A stretch of DNA of 64,000 bases from Sipunculus nudus. Its lineage: Eukaryota; Annelida; Sipuncula; Golfingiida; Sipunculidae. A program made the translations under genes and the position numbers. Shown here in pieces: positions 47,520 through 61,046 of this stretch (within the stretch, counting starts at the first letter, position 1; each line of letters begins with the position of its first letter). The DNA lies in assembly GCA_026874595.1 (NCBI GenBank), contig CM049317.1, forward strand, positions 61,163,618 through 61,227,617, written 5' to 3'. The notes under the pieces are model-generated. The model searched no databases, was not told where the DNA came from, and saw only the letters and a list, made by a program, of their open reading frames with translations.

Positions 47520-49760
47520 TAAACTTAATGACAAAGCTAACCATATTTACAACAAAATATAATATATCCATATATTTCTAGATGACTATAGAATTGTTCC
47601 CAATGGGTGAACCAATATATTTAGTCGGTTAAAAGTTCAATTGACAACGGTTCATACAATTCCACATCCACTTGATATATGAATTTGAGACAAATTCGGG
47701 TTATTCTTGATTTCTGTCCCGCACACAGTTGTTGGTCGTCGACCTGCTTGTATCCATCACGCCCTAGCCCAGTACCCCTCACGTCACGGGACTTCCACAA
47801 GTGCGACTTCTACACGGATATAAACCCCTGCGGATAAATGTTTTAGTGTACTGGCTAGTAATTTATAAAGTATATAATAAAATAACGTTAATTCTTAAAC
47901 TATTACAATAATGTGCACCAAATATTTGGTCGCATGTTGCCTAAATTTGGTTATCGCTGAAACACAGACCTATGTTTGCAAATTACAAGCATTTTAAACA
48001 CTATTAATACAACACTGAGGCTTTACCTCTCTATCACATCAGCTGGGACTTATGACTTAGCAAACGTACATTCCCTCTGACCATGTCATAAATGTGACAT
48101 ATGTGAGCATCAAGCCGCAACAAGGTTTCATGTTAGGCGTAGCTCTGAAATCAAACTTGTAAACACTCTATTTATATCATGCGTGGTTTGTGCCCTCGGA
48201 ACGAAGCATGTGTTTAGGTGTATTTTGACGCTTCGCGCAACCCAGGTGGTCTATGAATCACAATATTCAATGCGCCATGGACCGATTATAATTCACCACA
48301 GCTCGGGTCTATTACCCGTTAATATACATAGACTCGGGCCTGTTACCTATGAACTGTAGCTGAGGTCCATGAGTTCACATCCAGTCATGACAAGGTAAAA
48401 AGTCAATTCGCTCGGTAGCTGTTAATCCGAGGTGATCAATTTCGTTTTAACACGTATTAGACTCTTTCCGTATTAAGTCAACTTCTCGCACGCTATATAT
48501 TATTAACCGTCATGTCCCACGATTAGCTGAACTGAATGTGTCTTCTTGAAGGCAGTTAGACACGAATTATATTTTTCTTCAGTAGTTTATTATTCTCATC
48601 ATTCTACATGTAAATATATCTATAAATATAAACATCGATATTTTACCTCATAAAAGATTATTCGTCTTCAGCTGTCAGACAGAAAAAGACCCCCGGCTCG
48701 ACCGCTGACATTCAAATTAACCCGGGCATGCTCCTCCAAATTACAGGTATCTTATCATCCGGTCGTCACACATTTTTCAATCTGGAACCTCAGCGCAGCC
48801 AAGAACCTCAGTAGCACTGAGTGGAACCTACAGACTGGAAAAATCGTTCCAAAAGGAACCATGGTTCCAGATGGAACCATGTTTTCCCTTTAAAAGAACA
48901 ATCAAAGAAACAAATATTTCAGGCAGGTTTTCAGGATTAAAAACAGACATTAATATATTAATTTTATTGCACAACAACCAATAGAAATCAAAGGGATGCA
49001 CAATGTGCAAAGATGAACAAGATGCACAAGATTCTCACTCTTATTTTCAATCCAAATTGCTTCAAAATGATTAAAATTTTCAATGAAAATCGTTAAAAAA
49101 GTCCCACACCGCAGGAGGGCGCAATACCCTTTCTACAACCAAAACCCTAAGCCGATATACCCCCTTGACAGTCGGTAAAGGAAATTGTGCCCCCGCGTGG
49201 TCTGGTCCAAGAATCAGGAATGCTTTTTTTTTTCGTGTGTCATTTGTCGCTGCCAGATGACGCAACTGTGGTGAGACTGATCTATTATGCAAACATCAGG
49301 GGTAATTGCAGATCTGTGTTTTCTTTGTGTTTTCGATTTGCATTTTTCAGTTTTTCTTGTAAGTAAATCAATCTGAATCTCTGTCCAAAAATACTTAATT
49401 AAAAGATAAAATATCTCACCCTGAATGAGTATTTCCGTTGTGTAATGTAAATCATGATGCGATATTGTCGAACCGGCCATAAGTGGACAATTCAGTTTCC
49501 AATAGTGCATGAATGACAGTGTTTGCATTGAAGGTTAAATCAAAAGCTTGTTTCAATACGCAACTCATCTAAAAAGAATCCTGATAAAACGTGCATTTTC
49601 TGAATATGTGTAGGTGTATATCCAGGGATAAAGAAAAGAACATCCCGAACTATGATGGCGACAAATCCGTTACTACTTAAAGCGTCGGCTTTATCCAAAT
49701 TTGAGAATACTGCATTTTCTACATCTATGAGATTCGTCAACATCGAAAATATGATAAAAT
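47520..49760 (-). repeat. Inverted repeat arm 2 (3' flank of lectin gene B)
   Basis: Partner of 37680-39020. It continues lectin copy B downstream of exon 6 on the minus strand. The exon 7 position (about 49430-49480) lacks an AG acceptor. The counterpart of the first candidate mini-exon (48658-48704) keeps its acceptor but ends in TAA. An extra stretch, about 47850-48560, is absent from arm 1. Confidence 0.7.
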
Positions 49761-49797
49761 GTTCTACAACTTAATAAAACTTTAACAATGATGATGC

Positions 49798-49837
<40 letters not shown>

Positions 49838-49853
49838 TATAATAATAATAATA
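49798..49853. repeat. (AAT)n microsatellite at LINE 5' junction
   Basis: About 17 AAT/TAA units with one interruption. Further AAT units lie at the 3' end of the LINE (53620-53634), consistent with insertion into this microsatellite. Confidence 0.85.
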
Positions 49854-49920
49854 TATAGTATTATAGATATAAATAGATAGTATGATATATAGTATAATAG
49901 ATATAAAAGTATTGTTTTTA

Positions 49921-52900
49921 TACAGGAAGTACACTGTACTGATGAGGTTATAAATACGTGGAGGACACAATGGAGAGGCGACTGTTACTTTTCATGCGGT
50001 ACTAGCCAGAGTGAGGTGTTGCAACATTAACTGGAAAGGAATTAGAATTTGATTGCATAGAAACTGTCAAGGATAGACACGGCAGATATTTAATTGTGTT
50101 ATGTACTGTACAAGGTGAAACTGTATTGTTTGTCAGTACGTATGCCCCAAACACGAAAAAAGAACAAATTGTTTTTTTCTGCGAAGTAGAAAATGTTATA
50201 AACGAGTATGTTCTAGAAAAAGGTCCTATACAAATAATCTGGGGTGGTGATTTTAATTGCCCCTTATCTATAAATGATACTGATAATTATAAATCAAAGC
50301 TCAAAGTAAGATCGATAAATAAAATAAAATTTATTATGGAGAAATTAAATTTACTTGATATATGGAGAGTCCGAAATCCTTATAGCAGTTTACATTGCGA
50401 ACATTAAATCCATTAATTCAGAGAAGATCAGATTATTTTCTTATTTCGGAAGAAATACAATTTTCCGTTAGTATTGTTGATATAAAAAACAGCAGTGGAA
50501 ACAGACCATTCGGCAATCAGATTGAAATTAAATAATCAAAATTGTCCCAGAGCGGGTCCGTCTTATTGGAAATTTAACACGTCATTTTTGTATGACGGGG
50601 AATATGTAAATAGTATTAAACAGCTTATTGATGATATAGAAAAAGATACCACCTTAAAATATATAAATGCACAAGACAAATGGAAATATTCTGAGTTTAA
50701 AGTTAGGGAAACTTCAATAAAATATTCAAAAGATAAAGCAGAACGATCCAAAAAAGAATTGAAAGAACTGGAAAATCGTGAAACAGAAATGGAAAACTGT
50801 TTAGATAAAAGTAATAGTGTACAGATTGAAGAATATAGAATTACAAAAAAAAACCTTGAGGAATGTTATAACAAAATAACAGAAGGAATTATAATTAGAT
50901 CACGAGCACAGTGGTATGAATATGGAGAGAAATGTAACAAATATTTTTTTTTAATTTGGAGAAAAGAAATAAAAGTAAAAGCTGTATACGAAATCTTCTT
51001 CTCGAGAATGGATAAGAATCCACAGAACAAACAGAAATTTTAAAAGAAATATAAAAATTCTATAAATCAAAATATGAAAAAAAAGCTTGGGTATCCGAAA
51101 AAGAAAGTGACGAATATTTGCAAAATATTACCTTAAATTGTATATATGAGGATGAGAAAGAGAGATGCAGCGAACCAATATCATTGCAAGAAATTAAAAA
51201 TGCGCTGAAAGTAATGCCAAAAAATAAGGCTCCCGGCAACGATGGGTTGCCAGCAGAATTTTATGTAACATTTCTAGATAAAGTGGGGCATCCTTTATTG
51301 AACTGTATAAATGACAATTACGTGAAAGGTCATATGTCATGTTCCCAACGTCAGGCAATAATAACTCTTCTTAATAAAACTGGGAAAGACCACCGTTTGC
51401 TACGATCATGGCGACCAATAAGCCTTATTCATACAAATGTAAAATTAATAAGTAAAATTCTAGCAAACAGACTTAAGGATATAATGCCAAATATTATAAG
51501 CAAAAATCAGTTTGCATTTGTTAAGGGAAGGACAATAGAGGAACTAATAAGGTTCCTGCTTGATATTTTAGAGTACATGAAACGAGAAAGAAAACAAGGT
51601 ATTCTCTTTGCAGCGGATTATGAAGCTGCTTTTAATTCATTAGAATACTGCTTCATGAAATGCATCTTGAAAAGATTAGGATTTCCACAATATTTTGTAA
51701 GATGGAATCATATAATGCAAAACAAACTAGAAAACTGTGTTCTAAATAATGGATATTTCATTGTTTTTTTTTCCTGTTTCACGAGGATGCAGACAAGGTG
51801 ATCCTCTCTCTCCTTATATGTTCCTATTATCTATGGAAGTGCTAAATCGAATAGTCGCGCAAAACACTAATATTGTAGGAGTAGATATTTGCGGATATCA
51901 GATCAAATCCTTGTTATTTGCAGATGACTCAACATTTTTATTAAAAAATGAAGAATCATCAAAACACTTGGAAAGAACCCTGCTTACGTTTGAAAGGTAT
52001 ACTTCACTTAAGTTGATCATAAGAAATCTGAAGTCGCAAGGATAGGTGAGAATAAAAATCTACCAGAAATTGAAATAGGTTATAAATGGGTTGACCTTGA
52101 GGTAGAGAGTATGCAAATACTTGGAGTAAATATTACCTTAAACAATGGAAGTGAGCAATAGAAAGAATTTTTATAAAATATTAGACACTATTCAATTAAC
52201 ATTAAGAACATGGAGGATGCGTAACCTATCTCTTCACGGTAAAACCACCATCCCAAGATCCCTCCTACTATCTAAGACGATGTACATATGTAACGTGCTC
52301 ATCCCTCCAAAATACTTCGTTGATAAAATCAAGGAAAGTGTTGTCAATTTTTTATGGAAAGGGGGAATTACAAAGATCAAATATAGAGCGTTGATTAGGG
52401 AGAAACTAGAAGGTGGTTTAGGACTACTGGATTTAGAAAATATGATTAAAGCAAGGAGGATACTTTGGATTAAAAAATGTTTTGATAGTGAGGAAAAGTT
52501 ATGGAAATTGATACCTTAATTCTATCTTTAAAAGACAGGTTTTCAAGTTTTAGGTGTAAACTTAGATAAAACACGCATTAGCAATGTTATACCTGTCTTT
52601 TAGAGACATTGTCTGACAGAGTGGAGTGATTTGTATAAGGGGGAACCAAACGATAATTTCAGCATACGGGAACAGCCATTATGGAATAATAAATATATCA
52701 CTATAAATGAAAAATCAACATGTTTTAAGGATTTTCCGATAAAGGAATTAACTATATTCAGGATATAGTAGATACTAAAGGAGGCTTTAAAGCATTTAAT
52801 ACTCTCAAAATTCCAAAATCTAAGGTTTTCTTCTGGCTGATGCTAAAACATTCAATTCGAAAAGATTGGATGAATATACTTAAAGAAGAGTCGGAGGAGT

Positions 52901-53617
52901 ATACTACTTCAGGCCACCATTACCTACCAATGACAAATGAGATTGTTAATATTGAAAACATTACCAGTAAAGGCATATATAATAGATTAATATCTGGTAT
53001 ACAGGAGATTCCTACAGGGAGATATGCTCAAGAGAAAATTACAGGAAAAGAAGTAGATTGGAAATGTGTGTATAAATCAATGTACTGTTCATGTATAGAC
53101 ACTAGAATGAGAGGCTTTCAGTTTATGATATTAAATAATATTCTTCCTGTTAATGACCTACAAAAAAGATGGAGATTAGTTGATTCAAACAGATGTAGTT
53201 ACTGCTTTTTGTTTAAGGAAACATTAGAACATTTATTCTGTGAATGCAAGGTAACGTTTTCTTTCTATCTACAGTTAAAACATAAATTGGAGAATATTGA
53301 TGTACCCCTACCGACAGAAATGAAGCCAAATGTACTAATTGGTATCCCACATACCGGTCCAAGGAGTAATTTGATCAATTATATATTGTTGTCATATAAA
53401 TATATAGTATTCTTATGTAGAAATGATGAAGCTAGTTGCAACATAACCACTTTGCATGCAATTTAAAATCAGTATAACACGTTGAGAGGACAATAGCCAT
53501 CAAGGGTAATTATTATTCATATCATATGAAAAAATGGGAACCGTTACTGTTGAACTCGCGGTGGCATGAAATGTGATTCTTTTGTTAGAATTCTCATTAT
53601 AAAAAAAAATAAAAAAA
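49921..53617 (+). mobile_element. Decayed, 5'-truncated Tx1-like LINE
   Basis: Begins within the endonuclease at CAGGAAGTACAC (the QE.H motif), so ORF1 and the start of ORF2 are missing. It ends in an A-rich tail (53601-53617). Surviving blocks: endonuclease IIWGGDFNCPL (50096-50407), TDHSAIRL (50495-51043), RT domain with KAPGNDGLPAEF, WRPISLIH and FAADYEAAFNS (51118-51801), RGCRQGDPLSPY and LLFADDSTF (51749-52045), thumb (52145-52519) and Cys/His knuckle CSYCFLFKETLEHLFCEC (52840-53466). At least six stops or frame changes separate them. It lies in an intron of lectin gene B in the opposite orientation and is related to, but clearly distinct from, the 16.9-kb LINE. Confidence 0.92.
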
Positions 53618-53660
53618 TTTAATAATAATAATGATAACAATAAAATATTTGTAGGCATAC

Positions 53661-53810
53661 CTATATTGCATATAAATTGATTTTGACTATCACACTTCAC
53701 GGGATGCCATTTTCTCTCCTTATTATCCATGACAACACATCTGTCAGCTTTGGTGAGAAAGCTTGGATGAAGTTCCGGGGACCAAGAAAACCTCGTGACC
53801 AGCACTACCC
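53661..53810 (-). CDS. Lectin gene B, exon 6: CTLD2 C-terminal half
   Basis: 150 bp, one codon shorter than in copy A (the Asn before RC is missing). Acceptor GGTTGTAG and donor ATATAG|GTATGCC, phase 1. Cysteines RC, VKC and FIC are kept, and KWHP replaces KWLP. About one base in seven or eight differs from copy A, far more than in any other exon. The 5'-truncated LINE begins about 45 bp beyond the donor. Confidence 0.85.
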
Positions 53811-53977
53811 CTACAACCATGTTATATATATATAAATATAGGTGTATATATATACACGTATAAAAATTTATATATATATATATATATTATCTATCTATAA
53901 ATATATATTTTTATGTTTTACATGGCATACATGATTATAAAATCATATATGACACGGTTCTCCCTCAAGGCTTGTTA

Positions 53978-54012
<35 letters not shown>

Positions 54013-54740
54013 TATGTATATATATATATTTATATATATATATATTTGTAGTATAAATATTCGGTATAAACATTTAGACTGGTTGGTTGATGTGATTGCT
54101 TTATAACATTCCTCATAAATTTCGTCAAAATTTGGTTTATTTTGCACACAAAAAGCGATTACCTTCGAATTAAAATATACTTGACAAGGAACTGACGTAT
54201 TCAAATGTCAATAAGAAGATTATAATTGGCGACAATCTTGCCTTTCTGACATAAGAGATTGTGTCTTATTACAAGGCTAGCTCATCGTTTTTAAGGCTAG
54301 ATCATCATCTGATGTTAAAGCAGTAGGTTTAGGAAGCGGAAGTTCTGAATGTATATCCATTTCATGCAAAACAATAACGAGTTGAAAAATGACTATCAAT
54401 TTATACACAATTTGTCACAAACTTGACACATTAGGATGATTATTTACACCATTAGAATCGGGGAAACCCGCCGGCCAAAGAGTGCAAATATATATATTGA
54501 CATATCTATAACTTCAAAATCCTTGTTACATTCTAAAACTCAAAACAAGAGAAAAGATTATTTATTAATCATATAATTTTTGAAAGGCATGATTTACTAT
54601 CTTTGCATGGTTTCTTAGTGATCCCATGACAATTTGAAAAATTACGTCACTGAGATAAATTTTTTTCTGTGTATAAATTGTTACCTACAGATAGCTTTGT
54701 ATAACCAGACCTGAGCAGTCGGGTATAACTTTATGTTTAC

Positions 54741-54965
54741 CTTTTCCCGGTATTTCTGTATTCCATCCTCGGCAGTAAACCCCCATCCACGAGTCCTCGA
54801 CGTGGTTTAAACCAGGTGTTGACCAGTTGACATGCGCAGTGGCCAGATCCCCGCCGTAACCTATGCAAGCTGTCCTGGCATCGAACCACGTTAATTCTCT
54901 CTGTATCACCGAAACCCACTTGTGTGTAACCTTCTTGCACATATGGGCTATACACGCGGATTCAT
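54741..54965 (-). CDS. Lectin gene B, exon 5: CTLD2 N-terminal half
   Basis: 225 bp, acceptor CTACAG and donor GGAAAAG|GTAAACA. Same architecture as copy A (ELTWFDARTACIG, GGDLATAH, WMGVYCRGWN). Amino-acid differences from A are R to I, A to T, N to Y, Y to H and R to C. The last introduces an extra cysteine in the WMGVY strand. Frame intact. Confidence 0.9.
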
Positions 54966-55652
54966 CTGTAGATTGTAAGTGATCGTTAAGTCGTATATAT
55001 ATACATATAAATATATAAATATATATATATATATATTTATATATATTTATACATATGATTATGTCGCCGTAATGGAAAATTATTGTTGAATATATTATGC
55101 TGAAAGATGGGTTACTTTAAAGGTTCATAATTATTCATTTGTGATGATATGTGAATTATCTCACTTTATATGCTCATTTTGGCTGAATTAAAGAGATTCC
55201 CAGCAAAAATAATCCCTGCAGACGGCCTAAATATTTCACGTTTACCTATTTTATAGTTCTGTTATTGTTCTGTGTGTGAGTAAACTCAGTCCATGTGTGT
55301 CTGTTTACCATAACAAGATTACGTGACCAGAGGTCAGACATTGCGCACGCGCGACAAATTCCAAACAAGGGGAAGAAACATGAAAAAAAAACACCGCTGA
55401 GAGGCTTAAAAACTCTTGATTTCTGAAGTTGTGCGGTACGGAATCCACGTTGTGTTCGCCGCTATGTTTATGTTTTGGGTCAATATTCGCTCTTGCTGAA
55501 AGCTATTTTCCATTTGTCTAAAGGAGTGAGCAAACTGTTATATAAAATATTGATAGATAACATAATACTTTTAGGTGAATGCACTTTAATGCCGGTATAC
55601 TTGGTATACCTGGTATGTGAATAGGTTTCTTTAAATAAACTTTTCTACTTAC

Positions 55653-55769
55653 CATCCCACTGACAGAGAAATCCCTTCGTCTTTGTAAAGCAATTTAGAG
55701 CGTAAGGTCCTTCTTTTCTACTTGCTCCACAATCCCTGCCGGACTTTTCTCGAAAGAGCCCGTTTCCGC
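55653..55769 (-). CDS. Lectin gene B, exon 4: CTLD1 C-terminal part
   Basis: 117 bp, identical in sequence to copy A exon 4, with the same splice sites. Provides the last three cysteines of CTLD1. Confidence 0.9.
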
Positions 55770-56259
55770 CTAAGAGTAAACAATGCAAGCATGAGAATAA
55801 CATTGAATGTATTAGTAAGGATGAGTTACAAAGACCTCAATTTAAAAGCATGTTTTTGTTACGGTGACTTTAATACCAAGGGCATTTGAGGCCGTATTAA
55901 TTATATATAAAATAAATCTGTATAGGCAAATTCACATGCATGAAAGATGAATGATGTATCACCCTCTAAATTCACACACATAATATATATATGATTAAAT
56001 ATTCACAAGGATGTATTAAATTAATGATATATGAACAATACAGAGTATAAATATATGTGTCTGTGCGTATTTTTATGTATAGATAAACTATGGTTACTTT
56101 AGTTACTTTAAATGGTTACTTTAATATTTAGTTTCTTAATGACAGTTAGCGACATTTATCAGCACTGTTATTAATAATAACAAAATATATATACAGAGTC
56201 ACCCTATGTATGTGTACTAGTCATAATAAAGAATATGGTAATTACCAGGCCCTACTGAC

Positions 56260-56430
56260 CATAGCGACTGCCGTTTGTTAGCATCCAGCCTGGATCGTCA
56301 GACCTTAGTATGTTCAGCCACAGTGTGGATATGTTTAATGAAAGTCTGTCTTCTTTTCCTGACATGTCGCCAGGCCCAAGTAACGTGGACCCAATAGATT
56401 CACAGAAGTGCTTGGCTTTTTTAAATGTGC
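56260..56430 (-). CDS. Lectin gene B, exon 3: CTLD1 central part
   Basis: 171 bp, identical to copy A exon 3 throughout and with the same splice sites. The (TA)n run just upstream in gene sense (about 56493-56580) is longer than in A and interrupted once. Confidence 0.85.
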
Positions 56431-56517
56431 CTAGAGGAATGTTAAAAATGGATAATACATTAATATAACGCAACTGTGTTGTCAGTGGAATAATATATAT
56501 ATATATATATATATATA

Positions 56518-56582
<65 letters not shown>

Positions 56583-56678
56583 CAAAACACAACTACCGCG
56601 GTTTGTAGGGCCTCTGTATGTATATAGCCAGTTCAGCGTTCTACCCGTTTAACAAATATAAAAAAATGTATATATATA

Positions 56679-56720
<42 letters not shown>

Positions 56721-56868
56721 ATATAGAGGAACCTTTATTGGAGATTGTTTAATTATTATCAGTCTTATTGATGTGTATACCCATGGTTTTATTCAAGGAA
56801 ATTATTATATTTTAAAGGTTACATTAGACAGGTTGTCATTCAAACACACACCCTCACACCCGCTCTCT

Positions 56869-56941
<73 letters not shown>

Positions 56942-57639
56942 TGTGCATATATATTTAAATACATGCATACATACGTACATAAACAGAGTGGAATCTATAA
57001 ATGTAAATATACAGCAAATTGTTTAGTTTTAACATGTAGAGTGCAGTTCGCGGTGTGACCACCGTTACGACTTAATTTTATGTAAGTCATTTTAACCTGA
57101 CCTATTATAACATCCTTGGGTGTCTAGTTTCAGCAATGAGACCTGAGCCGAAGTCAAAAGAGCAGAGGGATCTGAAAATTTTCCACTGATTTTGTTTGAC
57201 ACAAAAGAGGAAATTATTCAGCATATAACTATTTGTTGATCATCTGTAAAATAGTCTTTGCAAGCCGATGATGCAATATTTAATGTTGGTCATTGTTAGT
57301 TATATAGCACTCCAGCCTGTAAAATAAAGGCGCAGTTACATAATTATGTATAACACAGCTATGTACACAGCAGTTTAAACACATACATGTGAGCGACGGC
57401 ATGAAATAGGAACCAATGAACAAGTAAATGTAACTAATCAGCCCCCTCCAGAATATAACTGAAAACCCACACATGTGTATTTTCGTATGTTTTTTTTTTT
57501 ATTTCACTATGTATACATTTTTCGTTGGAGGATTTTTTAATGCTAGTTTAACTAAATCTATACATCTGGAGAATTCCGTGACAGGGCATTATCACACACT
57601 TTCTCTCATTTTGTAACCTGGTGTTAACCAGACTCGGTA

Positions 57640-57895
57640 ACTACTGCACCTGCGGGCCCTATGTTTGTATTCGTCCCCATTGGTGGATGACACCACTGAG
57701 GACTCCCCCCCGAAAGGCGCACTCGTTTGTGGGCGAAACACGGCCGTTGCGAATGGTCTTCTTATTAAGCCTGCAGAGCGTTTCCCCTGGGTGGGGACCG
57801 ACCGTGAACAATCTCACCGCCTCGGCTGAGATTCGAACTCAGGATCTCACGGCTTTGAGTCCAATGCTCTACCCCCAGCCACAGAAACCGACCTT
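57640..57895 (-). repeat. tRNA-derived SINE, copy B
   Basis: Same SINE and insertion point as in copy A. It differs by a short extra segment (about 57705-57735, CCCCCCGAAAGGCGCACTCG) that is missing in A and resembles a stretch of copy C near 33305, so A has a small deletion here. Confidence 0.6.
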
Positions 57896-58186
57896 AGCAG
57901 TTAATGATATGCGGGTCAAAGATTACCTTTAATGAAGAATAGGTCCATGGCCTGTAGATGGCGCTATCTGTTGCATGAAGATCAAAATAACTATATGATA
58001 AGACTGATGTGTACGTTGCAAGGCCTCCGGTTTGCTTTAAGCAATCGTGTACTGTATTATACAACCATAAAAGCGGCATTACTGTTTTGGCTACTCGTCA
58101 GGTTTTTTTTTTTTCGAAACCTTATTTATTCAAACTTATGATAATACAGTAATATACTTCATGTGAGATGATTATTAGGGCCCCGC

Positions 58187-58790
58187 TTGACAAGCGGTGC
58201 CGTATAGTGATCACCGTGTCATTCCGTCCTTCCGTCTTTCCGTCCTTCCGTACTTCCCTCGTGCCGTCCTTCCGTCAGTGACACTTTCTTTTCCCGCGAT
58301 AACTCAACAACAACATACTTCAGCTTTCCGAAATTCACAGGGATGATTGGTACATATGAGGGCTTCAGACCTATTCAATGACAGACCAATCAGACAGAAT
58401 TCCAATATGACCGCCACAGTCTTATCGGTGGTTAACTTTCGCGCCCGATAACTCAGCAACAACATTCTTCAGCTTTCCCAAATTCACAAGGATGTTTGGC
58501 ACGTATGCGGACTCATTCCCTATCGAATAACAGACCTGTCAGAATTCCAGTATGGCCGTCAAAGCCCAATTGCTGATTTTTTTGCGCGCGCTTTAACTCA
58601 ACAGCAACATACTTCACGCTTTCCCAAATTAACAGGGATGAGTGGTACATTTGAGGGCTCCAGACCTATTGAATTACAGACTTGTCAGAAATTCAATATG
58701 GCCGCTACAGCCCAATCGCTGATTTACTTTCGCGCGCGATAACTCAACAACAACATACTCTGAGGATCATTGTCCGACCACATCTAGTTA
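58187..58790. repeat. CGTCC-ended tandem element, copy B
   Basis: Counterpart of 11980-12600, with four units starting near CGATAACTCAACAACAACAT and only scattered substitutions. Confidence 0.6.
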
Positions 58791-60261
58791 TGTTTTATGT
58801 TGATTTAAAAAATATTAACCATTAAACCATATTAAAATGGCCAATGATAATACCTGTTCAAATATTAAGTGGCAATTTAGGATTAATGATCCAGGAGGTA
58901 GCATTAAACTCCTTGCTGTAAAAAACAAAAAACAAAAACAAAACAGGAAGCGAACAAAGATGGTATTTGTCAAACATATATAATATATGCTTTCTCGACA
59001 GATGGAAGATAAATGTGATTTAAAATCAACAATGTTATCAATGACCATCTCTCGGAAAACCATGACTGTTTGGTAAAAAAATGAAATTATGAACGCACAA
59101 ACGACCACAACTAGGAATAGATGTCTGCAATCACCGAACTGTCGTTAAAGGAAACCTCATGCATCCTAAAATACCCCTCCCCCATCTCCAAACCCCCATC
59201 CCCTCCCCTTATCCCCGAAAGAACAGTCTTAGGGATTACTTAGGTAGACTATGTTGGTTTGAATTAAGGTTCACAATAAAAATATCAGGAGCAAACATGT
59301 GACTATTATACTGTACAAAGCTCATTTTGGGAAAATCAGGCATAAAAAAGAGCTTGCGCAAACAGGGATGATATTTAGCGATAATGGAGTGCAGTTATTG
59401 GGGTCAAAGGTAAGTCTTTGACAATCGGCTATATAATAGATTTAGCGCACACAGCAACAGAACTGAGCGATCATGCAGTATGCGGCATTGGAAATAAGGT
59501 CAAGGTAAAAGAAAAATTATTATGCGCAAATATCTCACTTGTGACTAATATTGCTGTCTAACATAGTTGATCAGCCATATTTAAGATCTAGGGCAATCAC
59601 ATCCAAAACAGAAGAAGAAGAAGGGGAAAAATCAATGGTTTTGCACATTTGTTGACCTCAGAAAGTCCACCCACAAAAAATGTAGACCCGAATCATTATA
59701 TAGAAATAAACACATCACCCAATATCAGCCCCCTCCCCATACCAGGGGGGGGGGGGGGTTTAATGAGGTTCAATAGGAACAAAAAAATCTTACACCATAG
59801 CCGGAACTTCACAAAAATAAGAATTAATAGCTTCCCTTGGATCTACAATAAGTAACGTTATTTTGAAGGGTAGGCCTATATCAAAATCCTTTGATAACTA
59901 ATTGGCGAGCCATTAATGGAAGCATCGTACCCACCGCGGGAACTGAGCAATAATGGGGAATCGGCTTCGGAAACGACCATGGGAATTAGGTGGAGGTCAA
60001 AAGTAAAGATCAGGTCCTGCTTAAAAGGTCAGGGTTTGGAAATGAATCATATTGGTGTTCTAGCGAAAACGGCTAGAAAATGAATTAAAAAGAAAGATTT
60101 CGTAGTGAAAATAATTACACACGGATGAGATAGGTAGAGGTGCCGGGTAGGCAGCAGGGGCTGAATACGGATGCTGCAAACCACAGTTTAAAATGCGATA
60201 AAAAAATATCAACGAATAGATAATGTCGCTACTGAGTATACAGAGGTCAGTGTCTTATTAC

Positions 60262-60384
60262 ATATACGTGACCTGCGTATTACTCTACAGAGGCTTAGTT
60301 CATTGTTCTTCGATGGATAACCCGAATAACCATCATAGCAACCGTGGCTCTGCCAAAGAGTAACCCAGTTATTAGCACATTTAA
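60262..60384 (-). CDS. Lectin gene B, exon 2: CTLD1 N-terminal segment
   Basis: Same sequence and proposed limits as copy A exon 2 (KCANNWVTLWQSHGCYDGY). The 3' limit is uncertain for the same reason: three phase-1 donors are possible. Confidence 0.6.
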
Positions 60385-60473
60385 CTGCATGTTTTTCATC
60401 CATAAATAAGGGAAACTAAGGAAGGTTAGGGAAAAAAGATAATAATTGTAACCAATCTGTTACATATCCAGGA

Positions 60474-60531
<58 letters not shown>

Positions 60532-60913
60532 CTATTTTCAAAATTTTGTAATATTATGTTTCATGTTTGATATATGACGTTCACACAACTTTGCATATCA
60601 CATGTTAATGGAACATTTTCAAGAGACTAAAGAAAGCACAATATCAGCGATGACACTATGTTAATTTATGATATTTCTGTGATAATAACTGCCTAAACTA
60701 TAGTCGATCACATATGACCCGAGTTTACTAAACTGGACACATCGGTAATTTTTAAACAATAGAATATTAAAGTGTTGTTTGAAATGTGCATGATGGATGC
60801 TTTTATGAGTAACTCCAGGTTGATACTTAGTAAACATTTATCTATCGTCATACGGTGACGTGAACTAGTCGTCCCCCTACAGGCAATGAGCCGAACCTTA
60901 CAATAAAACTTAC

Positions 60914-61046
60914 CATTGTACACGGCTGTGGCTGGACCTTGCTGTTGCAGAGCCCAGATTTGCCCAAGTCCCAACGTGGCACACAACAGTGCTAGAACAC
61001 GTGTTACCATCCTTTCATTGATGCTGGCTAACTGTAGCTTCATCAA
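60914..61046 (-). CDS. Lectin gene B, exon 1: signal peptide
   Basis: Coding part identical to copy A exon 1, with donor ACAATG|GTAAGTT. With exons 2-6 it would encode a secreted, two-CTLD lectin. The gene is complete through CTLD2; its 3' end is unclear because the exon 7 acceptor is lost. Confidence 0.75.
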
